The notes under the pieces: generated by a model | Databases searched by the model: none | Told to the model about the DNA's origin: nothing | What the model saw: the letters and a program-made list of their open reading frames with translations, nothing else | In this document: positions 7,253-14,828 of the stretch, piece by piece | Position numbering within the stretch: the first letter of the stretch is position 1 | Layout: the number at the start of each line of letters is the position of its first letter | Position numbers and translations under genes: made by a program | Assembly: GCA_026397695.1 (NCBI GenBank) | Contig: JAPLUJ010000691.1 | Coordinates: 1-20,954, forward strand | Source: Verrucomicrobiota bacterium | Lineage (GTDB): Bacteria; Verrucomicrobiota; Verrucomicrobiia; Verrucomicrobiales; Akkermansiaceae | Length of the DNA: 20,954 nucleotides | Direction of reading: 5' to 3'

Positions 7253-8848
7253 TTAGAGCGAATTGAGAAACTCCACGAGGTCGCTGCGTTTTTCATCGTC
7301 CTGGATCACCCACGGGTGGGCCGGGTGTTTGGTGAACGGCTGTTTGTAGATGCTGCTGCCGGGGAGGAGTCGCTGGGGATCCAAGAGGTCGTCCAGGGTG
7401 GCCACCGAGTGGTCATGGAGGTAGGGTGCCGTGGCGTAGATTGAGAGCAGCGGTGTGACCCGGATGCCGCCGGTTTCATTCATTCGTTGGGTCGGCGGGC
7501 CGTTGGAGCCGATCAACTCGAACGGGATCGTGCTTTGGTTCGTGTACATGCCAAGCCACGTCGAATGGCAGGTGTAGCAGCGGGCCTCCCCGAACACCTT
7601 GCGTCCGCGGGCCGCCTTGGCAAGGTCCACCTTGGTGTTGCGCAGAGGTGGCAGGCTGTTGAGGTAGCAGCAGAGGGCGATGGAGACCTTCAGCGGCGCC
7701 ATGTAAGGCGACCCCTGATTCATCCAGGCGTTCGAGTGTCGCTGGTACTCCGGCATGGGCACCCCGGCGGAGGACCAATAGCGGAAACCATGGGTGCCCC
7801 GGGCGAGCATGATGGCAGTGGGGTTCTCGATCCCGTCGGGGAAGTAGCGAAACGTCAGGTCGCTGGTGCCGGGAGGCCATCGGTTCGCCTGTTGGCGCAG
7901 GTCTTCCGGCAGGTTCTCCGCCATCGCGAGCAGCTTGCCGAACATCAGGGTGCTCGACGGGAGACCCGCAGTGATCTTGTGGGCCACGGGATCGCGACCG
8001 GTGTGGCAGTAGGCGCAGGAGTAGCCCACCCGGATTTCCCCGTCGACCCCCTTCTGGATACGCACCCCCACGATAGGTGTGGGATCGGAGAACCGCTCCG
8101 CCTCACCCTCGTCGACCAGGCAGTCCTTGTCGTTGCGGGGGAGGAACCCGTATTTGACGTACTTGTAGGGGTCGGCGTTGATCTTGAGCCGGGGCACCTT
8201 GACCAGCGACGAGGCCTCCTCGTTGAGTTGGGTCCACCCGAAGAAGATCGCCTTGCCGAGTTTTATTTGCTCCTCCTGGCCGGTGACCTCGAAGTGAATT
8301 CCGTTAGACGAGCGGGGGTTTTTGACGAGCGGTCGGAAATACCCCTTGGGGGTCATTTCCATGCGGATCATCTCCCAGAGGGTGACCGTGACGTCGCCGG
8401 TGGTGGTATGCTCAGGAACAGTGAACCGGATCTTCGTGTCGGTCCACTCTAGCACCTCGACCTTGGGCACCGCCTCGGTCATGTTCAGGGCGACACCGTT
8501 GAGCCCCTGCTGGGCACCGAAGTTGGTGCCGGTGACGGTGACCACTGTGCCGGGGTGGCCCGAACGGGGCGCGACGTCGGTGATGACCGGATCGGCTGCG
8601 AATGATGGCACCATGATGTTTTCGTAGCCTTTGAGGATGGCGTCGCCCATGAGGTTCACATCGTCCGGCACCTCCATATTCACGACCATCGCCTTGGGCA
8701 CCACAGGGTTGAGGATTGCCTGCAGCTTCCGGTAGCCCAAAAACACCACCACGCCGGCCACCGCCAGCGTTACCATAAGGAGTCCGCGCCAGCGGTTCCG
8801 GACGGCTTTCAAGATTGCCATAAAATTGCTATTGGGGTGGGTGCGCAT
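7253..8848 (-). CDS. Membrane-anchored IPT/TIG-domain di-heme cytochrome c protein
   Basis: 531 residues. A membrane segment at about 22-38 (GLLMVTLAVAGVVVFLG) after basic residues suggests an N-terminal anchor with the rest in the periplasm. Residues about 86-160 (ADPVITDVAPRSGHPGTVVT, GTNFGAQ) form an IPT/TIG immunoglobulin-like domain. The C-terminal part has two haem c sites, CAYCH at 278-282 and CYTCH at 424-428, followed by PYLHDHSVATLDDLLDP, the pattern of the di-heme cytochrome c peroxidase / thiol-oxidoreductase-like group. Electron transfer in the periplasm is the likely role; the substrate is unknown. ATG 8848 is the first start, but ATG at residue 10 (about 8821) fits the anchor equally well; neither has a clear ribosome site. 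It faces the methyltransferase tail, with 44 bases between the two stops. Confidence 0.85.
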   Translation of the reverse strand: MRTHPNSNFMAILKAVRNRWRGLLMVTLAVAGVVVFLGYRKLQAILNPVVPKAMVVNMEVPDDVNLMGDAILKGYENIMVPSFAADPVITDVAPRSGHPGTVVTVTGTNFGAQQGLNGVALNMTEAVPKVEVLEWTDTKIRFTVPEHTTTGDVTVTLWEMIRMEMTPKGYFRPLVKNPRSSNGIHFEVTGQEEQIKLGKAIFFGWTQLNEEASSLVKVPRLKINADPYKYVKYGFLPRNDKDCLVDEGEAERFSDPTPIVGVRIQKGVDGEIRVGYSCAYCHTGRDPVAHKITAGLPSSTLMFGKLLAMAENLPEDLRQQANRWPPGTSDLTFRYFPDGIENPTAIMLARGTHGFRYWSSAGVPMPEYQRHSNAWMNQGSPYMAPLKVSIALCCYLNSLPPLRNTKVDLAKAARGRKVFGEARCYTCHSTWLGMYTNQSTIPFELIGSNGPPTQRMNETGGIRVTPLLSIYATAPYLHDHSVATLDDLLDPQRLLPGSSIYKQPFTKHPAHPWVIQDDEKRSDLVEFLNSL

Positions 8849-9211
8849 GAGAGGGAAAGCATTGAATATGACACACTAAATTCCGAACGGAAGGGGCAGA
8901 AATGCGGGAAGCAACGTCAAATTATTGGTTGGGAATTCAGAGAAATCAGCAGTTGGAGTGTAAGCCGGAGAGCGGTGGCGGGCGCAAGGGATGGACGAGA
9001 AAGAGATAAAAACCAAGGGCAAAATCCGCAAACGGCAATTACCAAACGGAGGTAGAGATGAAGAGGGGAATGGCAAGTTCTGGTATTGCGAGAAAATTGC
9101 TTCCGGGGTTGGCGCGCAACAACAAGTCAAAGCGGAGATCGGGATAAAATCCTGTGCTCCACCGTTAGGCTTGCATGGGTGAGTGGAAACCGGTGAAGAA
9201 AAATAATTTTT

Positions 9212-9227
9212 TTTCAGAATGCTGAAA
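9212..9227 (+). promoter_or_regulatory. Small palindrome TTTCAG-N4-CTGAAA in the leader of the DUF4159 operon
   Basis: A perfect 6-base inverted repeat with the loop AATG sits 31 bases before the ATG at 9259 and just after a run of T. It is not followed by a T-tract in either direction, so it does not look like an intrinsic terminator. It could be an operator half-site pair or chance in AT-rich DNA. Confidence 0.3.
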
Positions 9228-9247
9228 GATGTGATTTCGGGGCGGTG

Positions 9248-9253
9248 TATTAT
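9248..9253 (+). promoter_or_regulatory. Possible -10 element TATTAT placed for a leaderless transcript
   Basis: TATTAT matches the -10 consensus at five of six positions and ends 5 bases before ATG 9259. At this spacing transcription would begin at or next to the start codon. No -35 box is seen at 16-18 bases upstream, and there is no Shine-Dalgarno, which agrees with a leaderless start but does not prove it. Confidence 0.25.
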
Positions 9254-9258
9254 CGGCC

Positions 9259-9537
9259 ATGCGCGCGCAATTTATTCCTTCGGTCATTCTATCAGCGAGT
9301 TTGCTGGCTGGGGTGATTGTGACTGGTGTGGCAGCGGAAGGGGGGCGCGGCAAACCGGATGACTGGTTCGTCAAGAGCGACAAGCCCAAGGAAATGAAGC
9401 CGACGCAGTTCGTGTCCTCGGCCGAGACGCGCGACATCATTCCGCCGGTGCCCGGGGCACCGGTGTCCCAGAGCGAGCGCAAGAAACCGCCCTCTCCATT
9501 GGCACCTCGCTCCCAACGATCTGGTGCAATTCATTGA
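9259..9537 (+). CDS. 5' piece of frame-broken tandem-DUF4159 protein
   Basis: ATG 9259 opens a Sec signal peptide (FIPSVILSASLLAGVIVTG, cleavage near VAA-EG at about 25-27). A charged linker follows, with DDWFVKSDKPKEMKP and a proline-rich end (IIPPVPGAPVSQ, ERKKPPSP). After PPSP, near 9495, the reading in this frame turns into Ser/Arg-rich nonsense and stops at 9537, while the next frame begins to read WHLAPNDLVQFIEL. The two pieces therefore belong to one gene. A DUF4159 domain normally has about 25-35 further residues before the LAPNDL-like motif, which suggests a short deletion that also shifted the frame. This is the first gene of the MoxR operon. Confidence 0.6.
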   Translation: MRAQFIPSVILSASLLAGVIVTGVAAEGGRGKPDDWFVKSDKPKEMKPTQFVSSAETRDIIPPVPGAPVSQSERKKPPSPLAPRSQRSGAIH

Positions 9538-10750
9538 GTTGGCGAAGCGCAACAATTTCATGTACGTGTGGTCGCAGATCACACTCGAATCGTTCAGCTA
9601 TGACCCGAAGCTGATGCCGTCGATCCTGATCAGCGGGGTCCGCGAAGTGAGCTTTGCCCCCGCCATCATCGACAAACTGCGTGAATACGTGCTTGATGGG
9701 GGGACCATCATCTGCGACTCGGTTTACGGCTCGCCGTGGTTTTACGAATCGGCGCTGAAAGTGTTCGACGCGATGTTTCCCGAATCGAAGTTCCGGGTTT
9801 TGCCTGCGGATCATCCGCTGTATCACACGCTGGTGGACATCGACAAAGTCAAATATCACTGCGGACGCGATGACGACAAACCGTTTCTGGAGGGACTCTA
9901 CATTGGCAGCCGCATCGGCGTGCTGGTCTCCCAGTATGGGCTGGGATGCGGCTGGCAAAACAAGATGGACGTCTTCAAGACGCTGACGGAACGCGGCCTC
10001 GCCGCCAAGGCTTACAGCCAGGAATCAGCCGAAAAGATCGCCACCAATCTGGCGGCCTACATTCTGGGATACAGCCGGGTGGGCGAGATCGAGGGCAAGC
10101 CCGAAATGTTCGGCCTGGCCGACGAGAAGAAACCGACGGCCGAATTTGTGTTCGCGCAGATCCAGCACGACGGGGCGTGGAATGCCCATCCCGGGGCGGC
10201 GCGCGCGCTGCTGAGCAATCTGGAGAAGGAATCGTCGATTCCGGTGAACCTCAAGCGGGTTTCGGTGGACATCGCGGCGGATGATCTTTCGGCCTATCCG
10301 TTTCTTTACTTCACCGGCTTGGACGACTTCGTCCTAAACGACAAGCAGATCGCGGGCCTGAAGGCATACGTGGCTGGAGGAGGGACCCTGCTGGTCAACA
10401 ACTCCCTGGGGCTGGCGTCATTCCACCAAGCCGCCGTGCGCGAGCTGCGCCGCGTTTTTCCCGGCAAGGACTTCGGGGTTTTGCCGGTGAGTCATGAGAT
10501 TTACGGCAATCTTTTCGATGTCAGTCGCGTGCAATACACGCCGACGCTGATCAAGGACAAGGGCAAGGAGCTGGGTGGCCGGCCGTTCCTCTACGGCATG
10601 ACCTTCGATGGCAAGCTCCGGGTCATTTACAGTCCCTACGACCTGGAGGCCGGCTGGAACGAAGTGCGCTATCCGCTGAGTCGCGGCTACGAAACGGATT
10701 CCGCCAAGAAACTCGGAATGAACGTGATTATGTATGCGATGACGCATTGA
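9524..10750 (+). CDS. 3' piece: two DUF4159 (glutamine-amidotransferase-like) domains
   Basis: 408 residues from GTG 9524, but family-like sequence begins earlier, at about 9497 (HWHLAPNDLVQF), so the GTG is probably not a natural start. The protein holds two copies of the same fold. Copy one has LREYVLDGGTIICDSVYGSP and HPLYHTLVDIDKVKYH. Copy two has LKAYVAGGGTLLVNNSLG, SHEIYGNLFDVSRVQYTP and a closing YDLEAGWNEVRYP. DUF4159 is a Rossmann-like class I amidotransferase relative without catalytic residues and often accompanies MoxR/Bat operons. With the upstream signal peptide it would be periplasmic. The fold is inferred from motif spacing. Stop TGA 10748-10750 lies 31 bases before the MoxR start, so cotranscription is likely. 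Confidence 0.78.
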   Translation: MQFIELAKRNNFMYVWSQITLESFSYDPKLMPSILISGVREVSFAPAIIDKLREYVLDGGTIICDSVYGSPWFYESALKVFDAMFPESKFRVLPADHPLYHTLVDIDKVKYHCGRDDDKPFLEGLYIGSRIGVLVSQYGLGCGWQNKMDVFKTLTERGLAAKAYSQESAEKIATNLAAYILGYSRVGEIEGKPEMFGLADEKKPTAEFVFAQIQHDGAWNAHPGAARALLSNLEKESSIPVNLKRVSVDIAADDLSAYPFLYFTGLDDFVLNDKQIAGLKAYVAGGGTLLVNNSLGLASFHQAAVRELRRVFPGKDFGVLPVSHEIYGNLFDVSRVQYTPTLIKDKGKELGGRPFLYGMTFDGKLRVIYSPYDLEAGWNEVRYPLSRGYETDSAKKLGMNVIMYAMTH

Positions 10751-10781
10751 CAGGACCCCTTATGTGAGGCTTTGCAGAGAT

Positions 10782-11861
10782 ATGGTACCCATAACTTCGA
10801 ATATCATAGAAGATGTTGCCGATGACATCCACGAGGCCGTGGCTTCGCTGGCGCAGACCCATCGACGGCTGCGCGAGGAAATCGGCCGGGTCATCGTCGG
10901 GCAGGACGACGTGATGGACCAGGTGCTGACGGCATTTTTTGCCAGGGGTCACTGTGTGCTGAAAGGGGTTCCGGGGCTGGCCAAGACGCTGATTGTCAGC
11001 AGTCTCGCCAAAACCATGTCGCTGGCCTTCAAGCGGATTCAGTTCACGCCCGACCTGATGCCGAGCGATATCACCGGCGCGATGATCCTGAGCGGCAACG
11101 AACAGAGCCACCGGGAATTCGTCTTCAGAAAGGGGCCGATCTTCACCAACATCATGCTGGCTGACGAAATCAACCGGACGCCGCCGAAAACGCAGGCGGC
11201 TTTGTTAGAGGCGATGGAGGAGCTGCATGTTTCGGTGGCCGGTGCGACGCGGCCGTTGCCGACGCCGTTTCTGGTGTTGGCGACGCAGAACCCGATCGAA
11301 CAGGAGGGAACCTATCCCCTTCCGATGTCGCAACTCGACCGCTTCCTGTTCATGATCAAGATCGATTACCCGTCGCTGGGCGACGAGGAAAAGATTCTGC
11401 AGGTCACCACGCGCGATACCATGCCCGTGCTGGAAACCCTTATTACCAGCAAGGCGATCATGGGATACCAGGAGTTGGTTAGACGCGTCCCGGTCAGCTC
11501 GTATGTGGCTAAATACGCGGCGAGTCTTGCCCGCGCGACGCGCCCGGACAATCCGGACGCGCCCGCCTTCATTCGGAAGTGGGTGCAGTGGGGATGCGGC
11601 CCGCGGGCTGGTCAGGCGCTGTTGCTTGCGGCCAAATCGCACGTGTTGCTCAACGGCAGGTTCAATGTCTCCATCGACGACATCCGGGCGTTCGTCCATC
11701 CTGTTTTCCGCCACCGCTTCGGACTGAATTTCACGGCGGTCAGCGAGGGCTACGATACGGACGCGATCATCGACTGGTTGCTTGATGCGGACATCGGGCT
11801 TGAGGGGACCAGGAAAACCGGGCGTTTCAATTTCAAGAGAGCAAGATATGGCCAAGCATAA
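10782..11861 (+). CDS. MoxR-family AAA+ ATPase
   Basis: 359 residues from ATG 10782. A GTG at 10764 adds six residues without a better ribosome site, so ATG is preferred. The MoxR hallmarks are clear: VIVGQDDVMDQVL, Walker A GVPGLAKT at 62-69, Walker B LADE at 126-129 continuing INRTPPKTQAALLEAMEE, sensor 1 ATQNPIEQEGTYPLP and the arginine-bearing SQLDRFLF. The C-terminal lid region (VSIDDIRAFVHPVFRHR) is normal. MoxR proteins act as cytoplasmic chaperone-like ATPases with VWA partners, here the DUF58 and BatA-like products. The 3' end overlaps the DUF58 start by 14 bases, so the pair is translationally coupled. The gene is intact, unlike its direct neighbours on both sides. Confidence 0.95.
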   Translation: MVPITSNIIEDVADDIHEAVASLAQTHRRLREEIGRVIVGQDDVMDQVLTAFFARGHCVLKGVPGLAKTLIVSSLAKTMSLAFKRIQFTPDLMPSDITGAMILSGNEQSHREFVFRKGPIFTNIMLADEINRTPPKTQAALLEAMEELHVSVAGATRPLPTPFLVLATQNPIEQEGTYPLPMSQLDRFLFMIKIDYPSLGDEEKILQVTTRDTMPVLETLITSKAIMGYQELVRRVPVSSYVAKYAASLARATRPDNPDAPAFIRKWVQWGCGPRAGQALLLAAKSHVLLNGRFNVSIDDIRAFVHPVFRHRFGLNFTAVSEGYDTDAIIDWLLDADIGLEGTRKTGRFNFKRARYGQA

Positions 11862-12504
11862 GAGCTACAAATACCTACCGTCGCAGATGGCGGATAACCT
11901 GCGGGATTTGGGGATTGCGGTCCGCAAGCAGATGAACGGCGGCATGCAGGGACTCCACCGATCCCCGGCTTTCGGTTCCTCCGTGGAGTTCGCCGAATAC
12001 CGGTCCTATGTCCAGGGTGATCCGATCCAGCGGATCGACTGGACGGTTTACGCGCGCACCGACAAGTATGTGATCCGCCGTTTCCACGACGAGGTCAACA
12101 TCCGCGCGCACATACTGTTAGACACTTCCGAGAGCATGACCTACAAGGAGAAAGGGAAGATATCCAAGATGGAATACGGATGTTATCTGGCGGCGTGCAT
12201 CATGTATATGATGATCAACCAGGGCGACTCTGCGGGGTTGATCACGTTCGGCGATGATATCCGCGAAGTGTATGAACCCGCAGGCACGTTTGCCGGGCTC
12301 AGGCCGATGCTGCTGGGGCTCGAGGAGATCAAACCGCAGGGCCAGAGCAATATTGAAAACGCGCTGCACAAAACGGCGGAGCTTGTCAAGGGGCGTGCGT
12401 TTGTGGTGTTGATTTCCGACATGTTGCAGGATCCGCGGGAGATTTTACGGGGCGTCGGGCCATCATGGACCCCGGGGAATTCCGCCTTCCGGACGAGGGT
12501 TTGA
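11848..12504 (+). CDS. 5' piece of frame-broken DUF58 (VWA-like) protein
   Basis: ATG 11848 (MAKHKSYKYLP) overlaps the MoxR stop. The DUF58 signature is at about residues 51-81: YRSYVQGDPIQRIDWTVYAR and IRRFHDE. A VWA metal site of DxSxS form lies at LLDTSESM (D92, S94, S96), and the later VWA strand FVVLISDMLQDPREIL is at 185-200. After RGV (residue 203, about 12456) the frame goes into unrelated sequence and stops at TGA 12502-12504. The natural continuation, MDPGEFRLP, is in another frame from 12465. In related proteins some 15-20 residues separate these two motifs, so a short out-of-frame deletion is likely. DUF58 proteins are the usual direct partners of MoxR. Confidence 0.75.
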   Translation: MAKHKSYKYLPSQMADNLRDLGIAVRKQMNGGMQGLHRSPAFGSSVEFAEYRSYVQGDPIQRIDWTVYARTDKYVIRRFHDEVNIRAHILLDTSESMTYKEKGKISKMEYGCYLAACIMYMMINQGDSAGLITFGDDIREVYEPAGTFAGLRPMLLGLEEIKPQGQSNIENALHKTAELVKGRAFVVLISDMLQDPREILRGVGPSWTPGNSAFRTRV

Positions 12505-12701
12505 TCGAGGTGGAGTTTTTGGAAACCCATGACCGGATGAACGTGGATATTGCCGAGTTCCGGGAGTTATACCTACAACGGATCCGTGAGTATATGGACG
12601 AGGTTCGCATCGGCTGCACCAAAGAGGGGGCGGATTACCTGTTGGTGGATACCACCAGCGATCTGCACGATGTGCTGCGTAGAAGGGCGGTCCTATCATG
12701 A
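12465..12701 (+). CDS. 3' piece of the DUF58 protein
   Basis: 78 codons from ATG 12465 give the C-terminal end of the DUF58 protein: MDPGEFRLPDEGLIEVEFLE, the helix NVDIAEFRELYLQRIREYM, and VDTTSDLHDVLRRRAVLS, which is the usual ending for this family. The ATG is the Met of the internal MDPGEF motif and not a natural start. The codon pattern is as clean as in the 5' piece, with no further stop or shift. The TGA 12699-12701 overlaps the next ATG (ATGA), which keeps the operon's coupling pattern. Confidence 0.72.
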   Translation: MDPGEFRLPDEGLIEVEFLETHDRMNVDIAEFRELYLQRIREYMDEVRIGCTKEGADYLLVDTTSDLHDVLRRRAVLS

Positions 12702-13447
12702 TTCCGGGAGCGTCCCTATTCCTCTATTTGCTGCCGCTGGCAGCCGCCCCTATCGTCTTTCATCTATTGATGCGACGGCAGCGGCGGAGGATCATGTTTT
12801 CGACCAAGATGTTCTTCGACCGGGTACATCCGCAGCTCACGTTTCATCGGAAGGTGCGTGACATGCTGTTATTGGCGGCGCGGGTTCTGTTGATCGCGTT
12901 GCTGCTGTTAGCCCTGTCCCGTTTGGTTGTGACGGGCATCACCGGCGTGTCGGGGTTGGGAGGCAAGCAGGTCGTCGTGGTCATTCTGGACAACTCCGCA
13001 TCCATGGCGGGGCTGGTCAAGGGAAGCGAGCAGACCAAGCTGAAGACGGCGGTTGCGGGTGCGCGCGCGTTGTTGGCGACCATGGACCAAGGAGCCAAAT
13101 CCGGCGTGGTGCCGCTGGTGGCGGACCCCGAGGTGGAACAATGGGGCGGAATCACTGCCGATAGAAACCTGCAACTGAATTCGCTCGACAAGGTCAGGGT
13201 CACGGCGGCGGCCGGAGATCCGGCCAAGGCGCTGATGCAGGCGGTGGCCATGCTGAAGGATGCCGGTGCTGCCGGGGGCGGTTCGGTACACATTTTCACC
13301 GATCTTCAGGAAACTCCGCATCTTCTTTCACCGGGTGACTTCGGCGGCGACGGACCAGCCCAACGTCTGTCTGGCGCAGGCGAAGATTTCGTCGCGGCGC
13401 ATCCTCCAGCGGCAGCCGTATCAAGTGGAATTGCTGCTTCGCAATGA
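12698..13447 (+). CDS. 5' piece of frame-broken BatA-like VWA membrane protein
   Basis: ATG 12698 overlaps the DUF58 stop. Residues 6-24 and 56-76 are the two membrane helices of the BatA/aerotolerance-regulator N-terminal domain, with the basic loop MRRQRRRIMFSTKMFFDRV between them. The VWA domain follows, with its metal site in VVVVILDNSASM (D98, S100, S102) and the later strand SVHIFTDLQET at 196-206. From about 13316 the frame leaves family-like sequence (PHLLSPGDFGGDGP and on) and ends at 13447. The true continuation is in the frame that covers 13317-14828. A loop of perhaps 10-20 residues seems absent at the switch. Such proteins sit in the inner membrane with the VWA domain exposed and work with the MoxR/DUF58 pair. 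Confidence 0.72.
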   Translation: MIPGASLFLYLLPLAAAPIVFHLLMRRQRRRIMFSTKMFFDRVHPQLTFHRKVRDMLLLAARVLLIALLLLALSRLVVTGITGVSGLGGKQVVVVILDNSASMAGLVKGSEQTKLKTAVAGARALLATMDQGAKSGVVPLVADPEVEQWGGITADRNLQLNSLDKVRVTAAAGDPAKALMQAVAMLKDAGAAGGGSVHIFTDLQETPHLLSPGDFGGDGPAQRLSGAGEDFVAAHPPAAAVSSGIAASQ

Positions 13448-14828
13448 CGGGGACAAGGCGGTGGAGATTCGTGTCAACATGCAGATCCAGAACCAGACCG
13501 CCCCCGACACGACGAAGGTCACCATGGCAGCCGGCGAGAAAAAGCGGGTCATGATGGGTTTTCGGGCCGAAGGTCCCGGTGCCCACTGGCTGCGGGTATG
13601 GATCGAGGGGGATGGTTTCCAAGAAGACAACCGTGTCGCGCTCTCCTACCTTTGCGAACCGACGGGCGACATCTGTTTTGTCGGTGGCCAACAGGCCGGG
13701 GATTTCGGCGTGCTCCCGCTGGCATTTTCACCCGCCGGCGACGGTCGGGACACCTCGCTGGTGCCGGGATTCAGCGGGCTGCAGGATCTGGGTGCCCGCA
13801 TTGAGAGCAAGAAGCCGGTGCTGGTGGTCCTGAAGTGGTCCGATGCCTGTGCACTGGACGGAAAGACGGCGGATTTGCTGGAGGCCTACACGCGACAAGG
13901 CGGCAACCTGCTGGTTTTGCCGGCGGTTGCGGGACCGGAACCCACGGGCAAGCCCCCCGCGTGGTTGGGAGCTGGCGTCGAAGCCCTCAAGGTGCTGCCG
14001 ACGGCTTTGCCCTTGGCGGTTGCGGACGGCACTTCCGAGTTTTGGTCTGATCTTCGTGATCCGGTCGGGAGGGTTCGTTTGAGCGGCGTGTATGCGAAAC
14101 AGTATCATCCGTTGTCGCTCCAACAAGAGGGCGGCTACACGCCACTCCTGAAGGCCGACGAAAACCAGGTGTTGCTCGCCGTGCGCGGGCTGGGCGAGGG
14201 GCAGGTCATCGTCAGCGGCTTGGCATTCGCCAGCAGGCGGGAGGGGATTCCGGAATGGAGCACGCTTCCCATGCAGAGGGCCTTTCTTGTGATGGTTCAG
14301 CCGATGGCACTCGGTGCCGTTTCCGGCGTGGTCAACCGGAACTTGTCCTTGGTCGCCGGCAACGCCCCGCGGTCGCTGCCCGGCAAGGAAGATGAGGTGA
14401 AGATCTCCACCTTGGTGGGCGATCAGGTGCTGTGGGCGGGTCCGCGCGCCCAAGCCCCCGTGCTGGTTCGCGAGGGTGCGTATATCGTGCGCATGGGCAA
14501 ACGGGAGTTGTGCCTGTCGGTCATGCCTTCCGACACCGAGGGCAGCGGATCGTTCATCACCGGTTCCAAGGTGGACGCCATGGGCGAGACACCCCATGCC
14601 ATTGGTGATCTAACCAGCGAACAGGATTTCAGGGACACGCTTGCGAGATCCGGTGCGGGGATGGAGCTTTACATTCCGCTGTTGTTGTTAGCGATTGTGG
14701 CCTTGCTGGCGGAGGGGCTGCTCGGTTCACCTGTGTTGCGACGCGCCAAGGGGCCGGACGACGGCAATAAACCGGATGGCCTGGGGGGATCGAAGGCCGA
14801 TAAATTCAGCAGGGAGGAAACCGTATGA
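13317..14828 (+). CDS. 3' piece of the BatA-like protein (amidotransferase-like domain and C-terminal membrane helix)
   Basis: The frame is open from an ATG at 13260, but before about 13317 it only shadows the 5' piece; family-like sequence begins at RIFFHRVTSAATDQPNV. Residues then form a beta-sandwich (PYQVELLLRNDGDKAVEIRV), an amidotransferase-like Rossmann segment (KPVLVVLKWSDAC, AYTRQGGNLLVLPAVAG), a further all-beta region, and near the end a membrane helix (LYIPLLLLAIVALLAEGLL) before a charged tail (LRRAKGPDDGNKPDG). This is the usual architecture of the long BatA-like proteins in PVC bacteria. No own ribosome site fits a natural start. Its stop TGA 14826-14828 overlaps the ATG of the next gene, whose Shine-Dalgarno lies inside this frame. 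Confidence 0.75.
   Translation, partial: RIFFHRVTSAATDQPNVCLAQAKISSRRILQRQPYQVELLLRNDGDKAVEIRVNMQIQNQTAPDTTKVTMAAGEKKRVMMGFRAEGPGAHWLRVWIEGDGFQEDNRVALSYLCEPTGDICFVGGQQAGDFGVLPLAFSPAGDGRDTSLVPGFSGLQDLGARIESKKPVLVVLKWSDACALDGKTADLLEAYTRQGGNLLVLPAVAGPEPTGKPPAWLGAGVEALKVLPTALPLAVADGTSEFWSDLRDPVGRVRLSGVYAKQYHPLSLQQEGGYTPLLKADENQVLLAVRGLGEGQVIVSGLAFASRREGIPEWSTLPMQRAFLVMVQPMALGAVSGVVNRNLSLVAGNAPRSLPGKEDEVKISTLVGDQVLWAGPRAQAPVLVREGAYIVRMGKRELCLSVMPSDTEGSGSFITGSKVDAMGETPHAIGDLTSEQDFRDTLARSGAGMELYIPLLLLAIVALLAEGLLGSPVLRRAKGPDDGNKPDGLGGSKADKFSREETV

Larger units (their letters stand above)
8849..9258. other. Intergenic region without a convincing gene
   Basis: About 410 bases between the divergent cytochrome and DUF4159 genes, clearly more AT-rich than the flanks. 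Short open frames exist in both directions but have no export signal, ribosome site or recognisable content. It must hold the promoters of both neighbours. An A/T run (about 9199-9214) and a small palindrome lie near its right end. Confidence 0.6.

Noticed and set aside
8837..9055. A 72-codon open frame in the intergenic region.
   Set aside because: No ribosome site, no export signal, Arg/Gln-rich content and overlap with the start of the cytochrome gene; probably chance.
12440..12510. Programmed frameshifting as the explanation of the DUF58 and BatA breaks.
   Set aside because: No slippery heptamer is visible at either switch, and expected family residues seem to be missing, which frameshifting would not cause.
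13728..14597. Minus-strand open frame of 289 codons opposite the BatA-like gene.
   Set aside because: His/Arg/Gln-rich shadow; the plus strand carries beta-sandwich and amidotransferase-like sequence with a membrane helix.
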